This document shows positions 47,931-57,268 of a stretch of DNA of 64,000 nt, one piece after another. The DNA comes from JAADHX01 sp964569385 (GTDB lineage: Bacteria; Actinomycetota; Acidimicrobiia; Acidimicrobiales; Poriferisodalaceae). The translations under genes and the position numbers were made by a program. Position 1 is the first letter of the stretch. Every line of letters begins with the position of its first letter. The DNA is taken from contig CAZMUM010000012.1 of NCBI GenBank assembly GCA_964569385.1, positions 1-64,000 of the forward strand. Reading direction: 5' to 3'. The notes under the pieces were generated by a model. The model had not been told where the DNA came from. It made no database searches and saw only the letters and a list, made by a program, of their open reading frames with translations.

Positions 47931-49124
47931 ATGGGGGTAGACAGTGCTGAGATCGGAACCCCGGACCACTATCGCTATCCATGGGATGAGCCGAACGCAG
48001 TGCAGTTGCGGGGAGACTTTGTTCATGTCGAGTGGCTAGATGGTGTGGCGCTGGATGCCTATTCTCTTTGGCTCTACGAAAACGACCCTGCTTCGGCGCT
48101 CGAACCCGTCAGCCGCGAGTGCACCATCGTTCCGTCGTCGTTGCCCGCCCCCAACTGCATTGTGCGAGCTTCGATTACCGACACCGGTTCGGTCCGTGTT
48201 GAGTGGTCGAGCGGTGGCAGCGCTGAGTTTCACCCGGGCTGGTTGAGACACGTCGCCGGAGGCGCTCATGGGCCCGGTGCATTTCTCGAGCCGCGCGAAG
48301 CCTGGACGGCTGCCTCGCTCCCAGAGCCCCCAACTTCTTCTCTTTGCGCGCCTATCGACTCCGTAGCCGGCACGGCCGCGGCAGTCGAATGGCTAGAAAA
48401 CCTCGGCCGCTACGGGCTTGGTCGGCTGCGTGGCATCGGCTCCGATGCTGATGCCCTAGTCGCCCTTATGAAAGAGGTGGGGCCCATTCGAGGTTCGAAC
48501 TTTGGCGATGTGTTCACCGTGGAGGCCATCATCGAGCCAGACTCCACTGCCAACACGGGTCTCGAACTCACTGCCCATACCGACCTTCCAACCCGCGAGA
48601 CCCCACCAGGGTTTCAGTTCCTGCACTGCATCGAGAATGGTGTCGCTGGAGGTCTTTCGTACATGACAGACGGACTCGCAATAATCGACCACCTGCGAGT
48701 CGCACACGGCGATGCGTACTTGGCGCTGAGCGAGCTCGACTGGATCTGGTTCAATCGCCAGGCCAACAACGATCACCGTTGGACCGGTCCGGTAATCGAT
48801 CACGGAGGGCGGGGCTCGCCGACGACGATTCGAGCCTTCTACCCGGTCCGAAGTTTTCCGGCTATGGCCACCACCGACGTACCGCGCGCCTATGAGGCTC
48901 TACGCTTATTTCACCGCCTCGCCGACGATCCCGCTTTCAGGATCGAATTTCGGTTCGAACCCGGCGATGTCATTGGGTTCGACAACCGTCAGGTATTGCA
49001 CGGCCGCAGCGGTTTCGACTCCGGCGGTCGGCGGGTACTGCGTGGTTGTTATGTCGACCGAGACGACGTGCTTTCGACCATGCGGGTGAATGCCCGTCGA
49101 GCTCAACCTGGAACCAAAACATGA
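47931..49124 (+). CDS. Gamma-butyrobetaine dioxygenase (TauD/BBOX family)
   Basis: This 397-residue Fe(II)/2-oxoglutarate enzyme hydroxylates gamma-butyrobetaine to L-carnitine. The metal triad is in LTAHTDLPTRETPPGFQFLH (His216, Asp218) and RQVLHGRSGF (His357). The 2-oxoglutarate Arg lies in GGRRVLRGCYVD. GGLSYMTDGLAIIDHLR is also BBOX-like. The N-terminal DUF971-like domain (~1-110) is present, but the usual zinc cysteines around WLRDNC are not (here SLWLYENDPAS). ATG 47931 has GGGGGA 8-9 nt upstream. It overlaps the next gene by 4 bp. Confidence 0.87.
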   Translation: MGVDSAEIGTPDHYRYPWDEPNAVQLRGDFVHVEWLDGVALDAYSLWLYENDPASALEPVSRECTIVPSSLPAPNCIVRASITDTGSVRVEWSSGGSAEFHPGWLRHVAGGAHGPGAFLEPREAWTAASLPEPPTSSLCAPIDSVAGTAAAVEWLENLGRYGLGRLRGIGSDADALVALMKEVGPIRGSNFGDVFTVEAIIEPDSTANTGLELTAHTDLPTRETPPGFQFLHCIENGVAGGLSYMTDGLAIIDHLRVAHGDAYLALSELDWIWFNRQANNDHRWTGPVIDHGGRGSPTTIRAFYPVRSFPAMATTDVPRAYEALRLFHRLADDPAFRIEFRFEPGDVIGFDNRQVLHGRSGFDSGGRRVLRGCYVDRDDVLSTMRVNARRAQPGTKT

Positions 49125-50005
49125 GTGTTTTCATTACCTGCGCTGTCACCGGAAGCGGCGACACGGCCGCCAAATCCGACAAGGTTCCAGTCACCCCCGC
49201 CCAGATAGCCGACGATTGTGTCGCTGCGGCCCTGGCCGGGGCCGCAATAGTGCATGTTCACGTCCGCGACCCCGACACCGGCGCGCCGGTGCGAAACGTC
49301 GGCTACTACGAAGAGGTGGCCGAACGGGTCAGAGCCAACTCGGTCGACGTTGTCCTTAACCTCACTGCCGGCATGGGTGGCGATCTGGTCATCGGCTCAG
49401 CCGAACAGCCCCTCCCCCTCGATGATCGTGGCACTGACATGGTCGGTGCCACCGAACGGCTGGCCCACGTAGCCAGCATTCGACCCGAAATTTGCACCAT
49501 CGACTGTGGTTCGATGAACTTTGGTGAGGGCGACTACGTCATGACCAACACAACATCGGTGCTTCATGCGATGGCCGCCCAAATAACGGCTCTCGGCGTC
49601 CGCCCCGAGATGGAAGTGTTCGACACCGGCCACCTTTGGCAAGCCAAAAGCCTGGTCGAGGCCGGTCTCATTGACAACCCGGCCATGGTGCAGCTCTGTA
49701 TGGGCATTCCGTGGGGTGCTCCCCCGGACTTGAACACGTTCATGGCCATGGTCAACAACATTCCAACCGACTGGACGTTCACCGCGTTTTCGATCGGCCG
49801 CCAGCAGATGCGCTATGTAGCCCTTGCGGCGCTCGCCGGTGGAAACGTACGCGTCGGGCTCGAGGACAATCTGTACCTCGGCAAGGGCCACAAGGCCACA
49901 AACGCCGAACTCGTGCACCACGCCGCCAAGATACTGACCAACCTCGACTTCGGGGTCGCCTCCGCCGCCGAGGTCCGCGAGCGACTCGGGCTCACCAGTG
50001 GCTGA
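49121..50005 (+). CDS. cdhC: Beta-keto acid cleavage enzyme (BKACE/DUF849), dehydrocarnitine-type CdhC
   Basis: This 294-residue zinc TIM-barrel enzyme begins MSVFITCAVTGSGDTAAKSD. It contains AIVHVHVRDPDTGAPV (metal His pair), LNLTAGMGGDLVIGS and IDCGSMNFGEGDYVM. EMEVFDTGHLWQAKSLVEAG and NVRVGLEDNLYLGKG follow. Family members exchange a beta-keto acid with acetyl-CoA to give acetoacetate and a new acyl-CoA. Located between the butyrobetaine dioxygenase and carnitine dehydrogenase genes, it should act on 3-dehydrocarnitine to give betainyl-CoA. It overlaps both neighbours. Confidence 0.9.
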   Translation: MSVFITCAVTGSGDTAAKSDKVPVTPAQIADDCVAAALAGAAIVHVHVRDPDTGAPVRNVGYYEEVAERVRANSVDVVLNLTAGMGGDLVIGSAEQPLPLDDRGTDMVGATERLAHVASIRPEICTIDCGSMNFGEGDYVMTNTTSVLHAMAAQITALGVRPEMEVFDTGHLWQAKSLVEAGLIDNPAMVQLCMGIPWGAPPDLNTFMAMVNNIPTDWTFTAFSIGRQQMRYVALAALAGGNVRVGLEDNLYLGKGHKATNAELVHHAAKILTNLDFGVASAAEVRERLGLTSG

Positions 50006-50984
50006 GGTCGCGGTCGTTGGTTGCGGCGTCATCGGCGCCGCTTGGTCGGCTCGGCTACGTCTAAATGGACTCGACGTCAGAGTTTGCGATCCGTCTCCTG
50101 ACGCATCGCGGATTCTCGACGAAGTTCTCGCCAACGCGACCGCAGCCTGGGCCGATCTCGGGTTGTCCGTCGGCATGCTCGGTGAGCTCACGATGAGTGC
50201 CAGTATCGCCGAGGCCGTCGCCGGAGTTCGCTGGGTTCAAGAGTGTGTGCCAGAACGACTTGTCACCAAACACTCGGTGCTGGCGGCGATCGACGACGCC
50301 GCCGAACCAACGACCGTTATCGCATCGTCGACCTCTGGTTTCAAGCCAACCGAGTTGGCTAGCCCGCTATCGCACCCGGATCGTCTAATTGTTGGACATC
50401 CATTCAACCCGGTATATCTCTTGCCCCTCATCGAGGTGGTCGGCGGCGAGAAGACGTCGACGGCCACGATCGATACCGCCATGGACTTCTACCGCGGCTT
50501 GGGGATGCACCCGCTCCATGTGAGGGTCGAGATCGATGCGTTCATAGCCGATCGTTTGCTCGAAGCGGTCTGGCGCGAGGCCTTGTGGCTCGTGAACGAC
50601 GACGTTGCAACCACCGAGGAGATCGACGACGCTATCCGTTACGGATTTGGTCTGCGTTGGGCCCAGATGGGCTTGTTCGAGACCTATCGAATCGCCGGTG
50701 GCGAGGGTGGAATGGCCCATTTTATGGGCCAGTTCGGCGAGGCGCTTAGTTGGCCGTGGACCAAACTGACGGACGTGCCAGAACTCACCGACGAACTAAT
50801 TGCCAAGATTTCAGCACAATCCGACGAACAGTCAGGGCACCTCAACTTGAGGCAGCTCGAACGTCACCGAGACCAGAACCTAGCCGCCATATTGCGGGCG
50901 TTGGAGGCGAATCGGTGGGGTGCTGGGAAAACCCTAGCCGAGCAGCGCTCGCGTTCGGATCGATCGGCTAACCGTCAGCTCTAA
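49998..50984 (+). CDS. cdhA: L-carnitine dehydrogenase (CdhA, 3-hydroxyacyl-CoA dehydrogenase family)
   Basis: This 328-residue NAD enzyme starts with GTG inside the end of cdhC. It has VAVVGCGVIGAAWSARLRLN, WVQECVPERLVTKHSVLAAI and DRLIVGHPFNPVYLLPLIEV, with the catalytic His in GHPFNP. RYGFGLRWAQMGLFETYRIA follows. These stretches are typical of carnitine dehydrogenases rather than fatty acid enzymes. It oxidises carnitine to 3-dehydrocarnitine. Unlike some bacterial homologues, the thioesterase is not fused at the C-terminus and lies elsewhere (37 kb). Its end overlaps the convergent peptidase gene by 17 bp. Confidence 0.9.
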   Translation: MAEVAVVGCGVIGAAWSARLRLNGLDVRVCDPSPDASRILDEVLANATAAWADLGLSVGMLGELTMSASIAEAVAGVRWVQECVPERLVTKHSVLAAIDDAAEPTTVIASSTSGFKPTELASPLSHPDRLIVGHPFNPVYLLPLIEVVGGEKTSTATIDTAMDFYRGLGMHPLHVRVEIDAFIADRLLEAVWREALWLVNDDVATTEEIDDAIRYGFGLRWAQMGLFETYRIAGGEGGMAHFMGQFGEALSWPWTKLTDVPELTDELIAKISAQSDEQSGHLNLRQLERHRDQNLAAILRALEANRWGAGKTLAEQRSRSDRSANRQL

Positions 50985-53949
50985 ATATCTCGATGCGGTT
51001 GTCCAGATCGATCAGCCTGGCTGCCAACGAAGACACGTCGCTACGGCTTGTGTCTGTAACCGCAAAGTAACGAACGAACAGCGTCCAAGCATCTTCGTCG
51101 TTGCGGCTCAACTCGAGGAGATCGTCGATCAAGTCACCATTGTTGACGAAGTTGAGTTCGTTGATCAAGATTGCCGCGGCATCGTCGAACTCTTCGCTAG
51201 AGATACCGCCGCTGGCTATGTCGGCGAGTTCGGCGAGCACGCGATCGTGTACTTCATCGAGGCGGTCCGGGTCGCCGTCAACTGTTACGAAGAGCTCAAG
51301 CCCGGGTTGGTCGGGGTCACTCACCGAGATGAAGGCTGAACCTCCGTTGTATGACGCACCTAGTTCCTCGCGAATCGTCGAAAAGAAACGGTGGCCCAGA
51401 ATCGATTCGAGCAACAACGCCCCGGCCCGATCTTGTTCGCTTGGTACTCCTTCGAGCGTGAACAACAGGTCGAAGCCCGCGCTGGCCGCGTCTTCGCCCG
51501 CCGACACCGTTGCCGACAAGATCCCTGACGGCTGGGTATCGGTGTAGTCGACCCACGTGTCGTCGGTGCCGGGTGGCAGCGTTGCCAGGTAGGCCTCGGC
51601 GAGCTCGACAATTGTGTCGAGATCAATATCGCCAGCAATTGCGACAACGAGGTCGTCCACCTGGCCAAACCGCTGACGATATAGATCTAGAGCAACGTCT
51701 GAGTCAGTGTCCTCGATCACGCTGGCTGGCACGTAGAGGTCGCGATAGCCGTTGTCGCCGTAGCGAAGATCGATCAACGCTGAGAACGCGGTTCCTTGTG
51801 GGTCGGTTGCGTAGTAGTTCTCAGAACGCCTAGCCTGCTCGAGGGCATCGCGCCAGGCCACATCGTCGATTCGCGGCTCGGTGACGAACAGATGGAAGAG
51901 CTGGAACATGGCTTCGACATCATCGACACCGGCGCTAGCGGCGAACCCTTCCTCAAGTCGAGTAAGAAACGGCGTCACCGAGACAACAGATCCAGACAAT
52001 GCCGTTTCTAGGTCGACAACGTCTAGGTCGCCCACACCACTGGCCGCAGCAGCCTCGACCGCGGCAACAGCCAAGGGTGCAATATCGGCCGAGAGCAGTG
52101 AGTAGCCGCCTTCTGACAAAGCGAGCAGCGACACCTGGGCTTCGGCGATGTCGGAGTCGGTGAACATCACGACTACGCCATTCGCGAGCGTGATCTTGGT
52201 GGCCTCGACGCCTTGGCTGTCGATGGACTCGATCGAGACTGCCGCGATGGCCTCGGGCCGCTCCATTAGATCCTGGCCTGGCGCGACGTTGCTCACCGCA
52301 AGTGCTGATGTCGCGTCGGCTTCGATTCCGCTGGCCACCGCGGCCTCAAGCTCCTCCAGGTCGACGTCGGCTGGGTCATTGCCAACCGCAAAGACCAGTG
52401 GAGCCGAGCGGCTCATAACGTATCGGTAGTGATTGGTGAGGTCGTCGACGTTGAGATCATCGAGCACCGCTAGGAGCCTGTCGGCTGTCGCTGCGACCGT
52501 ATCGAACTCGGCGCCTTCGAGAAAGTGGTTTACAAGGCTGCCGGCAATGGTTGCGTCCTGACGGCTTCCGACTGATGCCACTGATTGCTCGAGGCCAGCC
52601 ACATACTCGGCTGCGATCTGATCGAACAGCGCCGCGTCGAAACCGTTTACCAACAAGCCGTTGAGCTCTGCGAGAACCTGTTCGGTGGCTAGAATTTGGT
52701 CATCGCCGCCAAAGTTGAACCCGAATAGTCGTCGCTGCCTTACCATCTCGAAGGTTCCGCCGAATGGCTGGGCCACGTCGATGGTTCCTCTTGAAGCTGC
52801 GTTGTCTAGGTGCAGCGCCAGCATGTCATTGATGAGGTCTTCAATCAGCCGTAGACGCTCGCCGCCAACAGTGGCTGGGTCCCAGTGCGGAAGCGGGAAG
52901 TCGAGTGAGATGCGTGGCTCAGGCCCTTCTGGGTGGGTGACAACACCGACGATCGGTTCGGTGATGTCTGGGAGGTCGCGATCGACGCTGTCGAGATCGC
53001 CGGCGCCCGGAGCCAAGTCAGAGAACTCACTTCTGACTAACTCCTCGAGGGTTTCGACATCGATGTCCCCAACCGCCACTACGGCCATGTTGTCTGGCCG
53101 GTACCACTTCTCGTACAGGGCGCGAAGTCGATCGGCTGTGGTGGTCTCGGCCTGCTCGACGGTGCCCGACACCTCTCGGCCAGAGTACGGAGAGTTCGAG
53201 AGATAGGCAGCAAGGATCGGCTTGTTGATCACTCCGCCGGCACTTTCGTCGCGGAGGCGAAGTTCCTCTCTGACGACACCGCGCTCCTCGATAACGTCGT
53301 CAGGCTCAATTGCGGCCGCCGACATCCATTCGCGGACGATGTCGAAGGCGGTCGCCACCGCAGCTGGGTCCGAGGTCGGGAGCGACAACTGGTAGATGGT
53401 CTCGTCGAACCAAGTGGATGCGTTTATGTCTGGCCCGATCGTCATGCCGAAGCCGCGGAGTGCGTCGTCGAGGGTCAGCTTGGGGAACTGCTCGGTGCCG
53501 TTGAACAACATGTGTTCAAGAAAGTGGGCCGACCCAGCGTCGGGCACTGCTTGTTGGAGTGAGCCAACGTCGACGGCAAGCCTTAGCTCGAGTTTTCCAC
53601 CAGGTGAGTCATTCGATGCAACAAAGTACGTCAACCCGTTGTCGAGTACACCCGTGCGTACCGCCGGATCGAGCGGGATCGGTGTGGAATCTGGGTTTGG
53701 CACGCTGAAATCGAGTCGGGGATCTCCCGTTGGGTCGGTGGTAACGGGCGCCGGGGCCGTGGTGGTCGCGGCCGCTGTTGTGCTGGTCGACGTAGCGGTA
53801 GCCGGCTCGGTTGTAGACGGCGTCGATGAGTCGTCGCCTCCGCTACAGCTTGCAGCTATCAGAGCCGTTGCAAGCAATGCTGCTGACACTGCTCGTCGCG
53901 AAGAATAGGAGGTCGAGTTAGATCGTTGTGCTTCCACACTGTTCCTCAT
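50968..53949 (-). CDS. M16-family zinc metallopeptidase lipoprotein
   Basis: This 993-residue protein has an N-terminal lipoprotein signal (AVSAALLATALIAASC, Cys35) and a long Thr/Ala linker. The first M16 domain has the inverted zinc motif HFLEHMLFNG and YQLSLPTSDPAAVATAFDIV. EERGVVREELRLRDESAGG follows. A second, degenerate M16 half fills the C-terminal part. Such two-half enzymes (PqqL/insulinase type) degrade peptides, here outside the cell membrane. The start at 53949 (MRNSVEAQ) fits the signal best. An upstream in-frame ATG is possible. Confidence 0.87.
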   Translation of the reverse strand: MRNSVEAQRSNSTSYSSRRAVSAALLATALIAASCSGGDDSSTPSTTEPATATSTSTTAAATTTAPAPVTTDPTGDPRLDFSVPNPDSTPIPLDPAVRTGVLDNGLTYFVASNDSPGGKLELRLAVDVGSLQQAVPDAGSAHFLEHMLFNGTEQFPKLTLDDALRGFGMTIGPDINASTWFDETIYQLSLPTSDPAAVATAFDIVREWMSAAAIEPDDVIEERGVVREELRLRDESAGGVINKPILAAYLSNSPYSGREVSGTVEQAETTTADRLRALYEKWYRPDNMAVVAVGDIDVETLEELVRSEFSDLAPGAGDLDSVDRDLPDITEPIVGVVTHPEGPEPRISLDFPLPHWDPATVGGERLRLIEDLINDMLALHLDNAASRGTIDVAQPFGGTFEMVRQRRLFGFNFGGDDQILATEQVLAELNGLLVNGFDAALFDQIAAEYVAGLEQSVASVGSRQDATIAGSLVNHFLEGAEFDTVAATADRLLAVLDDLNVDDLTNHYRYVMSRSAPLVFAVGNDPADVDLEELEAAVASGIEADATSALAVSNVAPGQDLMERPEAIAAVSIESIDSQGVEATKITLANGVVVMFTDSDIAEAQVSLLALSEGGYSLLSADIAPLAVAAVEAAAASGVGDLDVVDLETALSGSVVSVTPFLTRLEEGFAASAGVDDVEAMFQLFHLFVTEPRIDDVAWRDALEQARRSENYYATDPQGTAFSALIDLRYGDNGYRDLYVPASVIEDTDSDVALDLYRQRFGQVDDLVVAIAGDIDLDTIVELAEAYLATLPPGTDDTWVDYTDTQPSGILSATVSAGEDAASAGFDLLFTLEGVPSEQDRAGALLLESILGHRFFSTIREELGASYNGGSAFISVSDPDQPGLELFVTVDGDPDRLDEVHDRVLAELADIASGGISSEEFDDAAAILINELNFVNNGDLIDDLLELSRNDEDAWTLFVRYFAVTDTSRSDVSSLAARLIDLDNRIEIFRADG

Positions 53950-54033
53950 CGGCAGAGGCTTGCACATCACCAAGGGCAACGTGGCGCGCCGATTTGGCTA
54001 AGAAAGCACCATCGGCCCGGTACTGTCGGACTA

Positions 54034-55164
54034 GTGCAGATCCCGGTAAGAATTGCCACCTCGCTCAAGACAACGGTCGCTCCCGGAACACTGTTGGCGA
54101 TGGGCTACAGCACCGTTGTGCTGGTCTCGACTCCCTTCCTTATTCCTGGAGTAATCGACGACTACAACGTCAGCCTAGGCACCGCCTCGCTGGTCTCGGT
54201 TTGTCAGCTGGGCGGATTTGTTGTCGGCTCGTTTTTTGCTGGCCGCGGGCTACAGCCAAAGGCGTCGATTCTACGAATCTCGCTGGTGCTCTCGGTCGTG
54301 GCCAACTTGGTGTCGGCGGCGGTGCCGACCTGGCCACTGCTTCTTGGCGCGCGCTCGGTGTCTGGTTTGGCACTCGGCCTTATTGCCTGGTTCGGGTGGT
54401 CCCAAGCGTTTGGTAGTTCCGCCAAGAGTGCCGACATCGCTGTTGTCGGACCTCTCATCGGTGTTGTCGCGGCTCCGGCGCTTGCCATAGCCGTCGAGAT
54501 GGGAGGTTTACGAGCCCTGTTCCTGATGCTGGCCGGTCTCGCCGTGGTTCCACTGTTCTGGATTCGTGAGTCCGACGTGTCGGCGGTGGCTCGATCAAAG
54601 ACAGCTCGGCGAAGCAAAGCTGTTCCGGCCGCGAGAGTTCTGCTCGGAGCCCTGTTCTTGTTCACTCTCGGCGGGTCGGGAGTGTTTCAGTTCGTTATTG
54701 TCGTCGGAGCCGCGGAGTTGGGGCTCACAACGGCCACTATGTCGATTGCTTTTAGCCTGAACGCGCTTGCCGGGATCCCCGCGGCACGGTGGCCACTCGA
54801 CCGTCGAGGCATCCCAGGCCCATGGATGGTGGCAACCGCATGCATGGCCTTAACCGTCGGGATGGCGTGGTCGCCGTGGCTGTTCGGTGCGGCCATCGTT
54901 ATCTGGGGATTCACGTTCTGGATGGCTATTCCAGGCGTCTTCGCCGTTCTGGCTGCCAAATCGGCATATCCCGAACAGCGGGCCGGAGATGCTCAGGCCA
55001 TCATGGCGGCCGGGCGGGTTGTCGGGCCTCTTCTGGGCGGGCTGGTTCTCGAAGCGTTCGGAAACGAAGTATTTGGCGTTCTGGGTTTCGTCACAATGGC
55101 CAGTGCCGGCCTGGCCGTGACCCTCATTCGACTGTTCGCCGAACCTCGGGCCGACCTGGAATAG
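54034..55164 (+). CDS. MFS transporter
   Basis: This ~376-residue protein has about twelve hydrophobic segments. It reads VQIPVRIATSLKTTVAPGTL at the start, then GFVVGSFFAGRGLQPKASIL and GLALGLIAWFGWSQAFGSSA. QAIMAAGRVVGPLLGGLVLE lies near the end. The GTG at 54034 is chosen because the longer frame overlaps the divergent lipoprotein start and is not hydrophobic. A TACTGT at 54021-54026 would give a transcript starting near the GTG. The substrate is unknown. Confidence 0.8.
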   Translation: MQIPVRIATSLKTTVAPGTLLAMGYSTVVLVSTPFLIPGVIDDYNVSLGTASLVSVCQLGGFVVGSFFAGRGLQPKASILRISLVLSVVANLVSAAVPTWPLLLGARSVSGLALGLIAWFGWSQAFGSSAKSADIAVVGPLIGVVAAPALAIAVEMGGLRALFLMLAGLAVVPLFWIRESDVSAVARSKTARRSKAVPAARVLLGALFLFTLGGSGVFQFVIVVGAAELGLTTATMSIAFSLNALAGIPAARWPLDRRGIPGPWMVATACMALTVGMAWSPWLFGAAIVIWGFTFWMAIPGVFAVLAAKSAYPEQRAGDAQAIMAAGRVVGPLLGGLVLEAFGNEVFGVLGFVTMASAGLAVTLIRLFAEPRADLE

Positions 55165-55173
55165 CCTAGGACA

Positions 55174-55785
55174 ATGGCACCTCCTCCCTTGCAGCTTCGT
55201 TTCTTGCAGTCGGCGGCCAAGGTCAGCCAGCTTCCAGCGTCTAGGGCCGAGGTTGCCCTCGTCGGACGGTCCAACGTTGGCAAGTCGTCGCTCTTGAACT
55301 CCCTTGCGAACCGCAAGGGCCTGGCCAGAACTTCCAAGGCTCCAGGGGCCACCAAACTTCTGAACATCTTCGAACTAGAAACTCACCCTGGTAGCTGGCT
55401 CGTTGATCTGCCCGGGTACGGATACGCGAAAGTGTCAGCCAACGAGCGGCAGCGTTGGCGCCACATGATCGAGCAATACCTGACCGAACGAGAAGCGTTG
55501 GTAGCGGTGCTGATGCTCATCGATGGTGAAGTCGGACCTACGCGTCTCGACATCGAAACGCAGGCCTGGTTGCATCACCTTGGAGTGCCAATCCTCTACG
55601 TGGCCACGAAACACGACAAGGTAAAGGCCTCGAAGCGCCAGAGCCGCAAGAAAGACGTGTTGGCCAAGCTCGGCGTTAGCTCCGGAGTGTCATGGGTATC
55701 GGCGCACAAAGGTGTAGGCCTGCCCGAATTGCGGGGCCGCATACTCGACACACTCGTTGGTGATGGACCACGCGTTAGCGATTAG
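55174..55785 (+). CDS. engB: Ribosome biogenesis GTP-binding protein EngB/YsxC
   Basis: This 203-residue GTPase has G1 ALVGRSNVGKSSLLN, G2 region KAPGATKLLN, G3 LVDLPGYGYAKVS and G4 VATKHDKVKAS. The G5-like motif is WVSAHKGVGLPEL. It assists late assembly of the 50S ribosomal subunit. It lies 9 bp after the MFS gene. Confidence 0.93.
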   Translation: MAPPPLQLRFLQSAAKVSQLPASRAEVALVGRSNVGKSSLLNSLANRKGLARTSKAPGATKLLNIFELETHPGSWLVDLPGYGYAKVSANERQRWRHMIEQYLTEREALVAVLMLIDGEVGPTRLDIETQAWLHHLGVPILYVATKHDKVKASKRQSRKKDVLAKLGVSSGVSWVSAHKGVGLPELRGRILDTLVGDGPRVSD

Positions 55786-55795
55786 GTTCGCGGCG

Positions 55796-56185
55796 TTAGC
55801 CGCCGACCACAGGTCGGCCGAAAGCGGAATGTTTGCTGGGTGGCGAACCATTGACAGCAGCCTTGACCTGCCCGTTTACGAGGCTTTCGCCTTCGACATC
55901 GAGCGGTTTGGACATGTCTGAGTTTTGTGAAGCTTCTTGAGCAAGGAGCTGATCGACAATGTCGCGAAGCGCCTCGGGGTCATTACCCCAGGTCAGCGCA
56001 TACATGTCGGAGCTAACCCGTTCGAACTCGGCGTCGCTCGCAGCGGCGGCACCCGACAAAAAGTCGACTAATCGCCGTCTTAAGTCGCGCTCGGGCGGAG
56101 CCTTCACCATAAATGCTCGCCCAAAGCGAAGACTCGAAACCATGTCGCCGAAATCGTCAAAGGACTCGGGCTCGAACATCTCCAT
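55796..56185 (-). CDS. Hypothetical protein, 129 aa
   Basis: I do not recognise this family. It is an acidic-to-neutral soluble protein beginning MEMFEPESFDDFGDMVSSLR, with a helical middle (ERDLRRRLVDFLSGAAAASD). There is a possible conserved patch, MYALTWGNDPEALRDIVDQL. The last ~35 residues are polar and low in structure. No signal or membrane segment is visible. It lies downstream of etfA on the same strand but is separated from it by a strong hairpin, so it may be transcribed alone. Confidence 0.55.
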   Translation of the reverse strand: MEMFEPESFDDFGDMVSSLRFGRAFMVKAPPERDLRRRLVDFLSGAAAASDAEFERVSSDMYALTWGNDPEALRDIVDQLLAQEASQNSDMSKPLDVEGESLVNGQVKAAVNGSPPSKHSAFGRPVVGG

Positions 56186-56227
56186 CGGTACAGCCTGTCA
56201 CACCTTCACTCAGAGTGAAATACCCCA

Positions 56228-56292
56228 AATTCCTGCAACCAGTGTCGAGGATCGTTGTCCCGACCCCAATCCTCGACACTGGTTGCGGAATT
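56228..56292 (-). terminator. Long-stem hairpin at the end of the etf operon
   Basis: Arms of 24 bp, containing GCAACCAGTGTCGAGGAT and its complement, with a single 1-nt bulge, flank a 16-nt loop. The right arm includes the etfA stop codon. On the minus strand the hairpin is followed by a short T-rich run. It should end the dehydrogenase-etfB-etfA transcript, though the stem is longer than usual. Confidence 0.6.
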
Positions 56293-57268
56293 ATTGGGAG
56301 AGGCCCTTGCGGTTCTTAACCTCGGCGATGATGGCTGGAACGATCTCGAACAAGTCGGCTATGACGGCGTGACCAGATTTGGCGACCAGGTTGGCCTCTT
56401 TGTCGATGTTCACGGCGATTACGTTCTTCGAACCCATGGCTCCAACCCAGTGTTGGGTAGCGCCAGAGATTCCGCAGGCCAAGTAACACTCCGGTGCGAT
56501 TCGAGTGCCGGTTTGACCCACTTGGTCGGCGTGGTTGCGCCAGCCGTTGTTGGTTGCGGCGCGAGAGCAGCCAACTTTGCCGCCGAGGAGGTCGGCCAAC
56601 TCTTCGAGCATTTCGAAGTTCTCGGCATTGTTCATAGCTCGACCACCAGACACAACGAAACGCGCGGTGCCCAACGTGACTCCGGCTTCGGTGACGGTGC
56701 GACCCTTGATGACGGTTGCAGATAGTGCCGCGTCGAGATCGACGGTGAAGGCCTGCACCGCCGACTCGGCACCATCGACCTTGGCCGGTTCCCACAAGTG
56801 GTGGGCGAACGAAAACAGCTTCACCGCGCCATCGAGCGTCGAGTCTTCGAGGAGCGAGCCGCCCCATTGTTGGCGAGTTAGGCGCCATGGTCCGTCGCTA
56901 GGTTCGACGGCAACAACATTGGCCGAGAATGGTAGGCCTCTCTGAGCCCCGATCATCGCTAGAACTTCGTTGCCCCGATCCGTTCCACAGGCCACGACGG
57001 CGGCCGGACTCGTTGAGTCGATCAGCTGACCAACAGCCACTGCATAGGCCTCTGCGCCAAAATCTGGGATCACCGCGTGGTCGATGGTGTAAACGAGGCT
57101 CGCGCCATAGCCGGCGACTTCGGACGCGACCGAAGCGCCTTGTGGTCCCAACACCACGATGTCGACATCGGTCGACACCTGTCGGGCCGCAGTGATGGCT
57201 TCGAGGGTGCCAACCGGGACCTTGCCCTGGTTGTGCTCGCCGATGACTAGGAGCTTCAAACCGCTCAT
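56291..57268 (-). CDS. etfA: Electron transfer flavoprotein, alpha subunit
   Basis: This 325-residue protein has an N-terminal domain VIGEHNQGKVPVGTLEAITA. The FAD-binding C-terminal region has FVVSGGRAMNNAENFEMLEE and AATNNGWRNHADQVGQTGTR, then CYLACGISGATQHWVGAMGS and VIAVNIDKEANL. It forms a heterodimer with EtfB and passes electrons from the neighbouring flavin dehydrogenase to the respiratory chain. It overlaps etfB by 4 bp. Confidence 0.93.
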   Translation of the reverse strand: MSGLKLLVIGEHNQGKVPVGTLEAITAARQVSTDVDIVVLGPQGASVASEVAGYGASLVYTIDHAVIPDFGAEAYAVAVGQLIDSTSPAAVVACGTDRGNEVLAMIGAQRGLPFSANVVAVEPSDGPWRLTRQQWGGSLLEDSTLDGAVKLFSFAHHLWEPAKVDGAESAVQAFTVDLDAALSATVIKGRTVTEAGVTLGTARFVVSGGRAMNNAENFEMLEELADLLGGKVGCSRAATNNGWRNHADQVGQTGTRIAPECYLACGISGATQHWVGAMGSKNVIAVNIDKEANLVAKSGHAVIADLFEIVPAIIAEVKNRKGLSQ

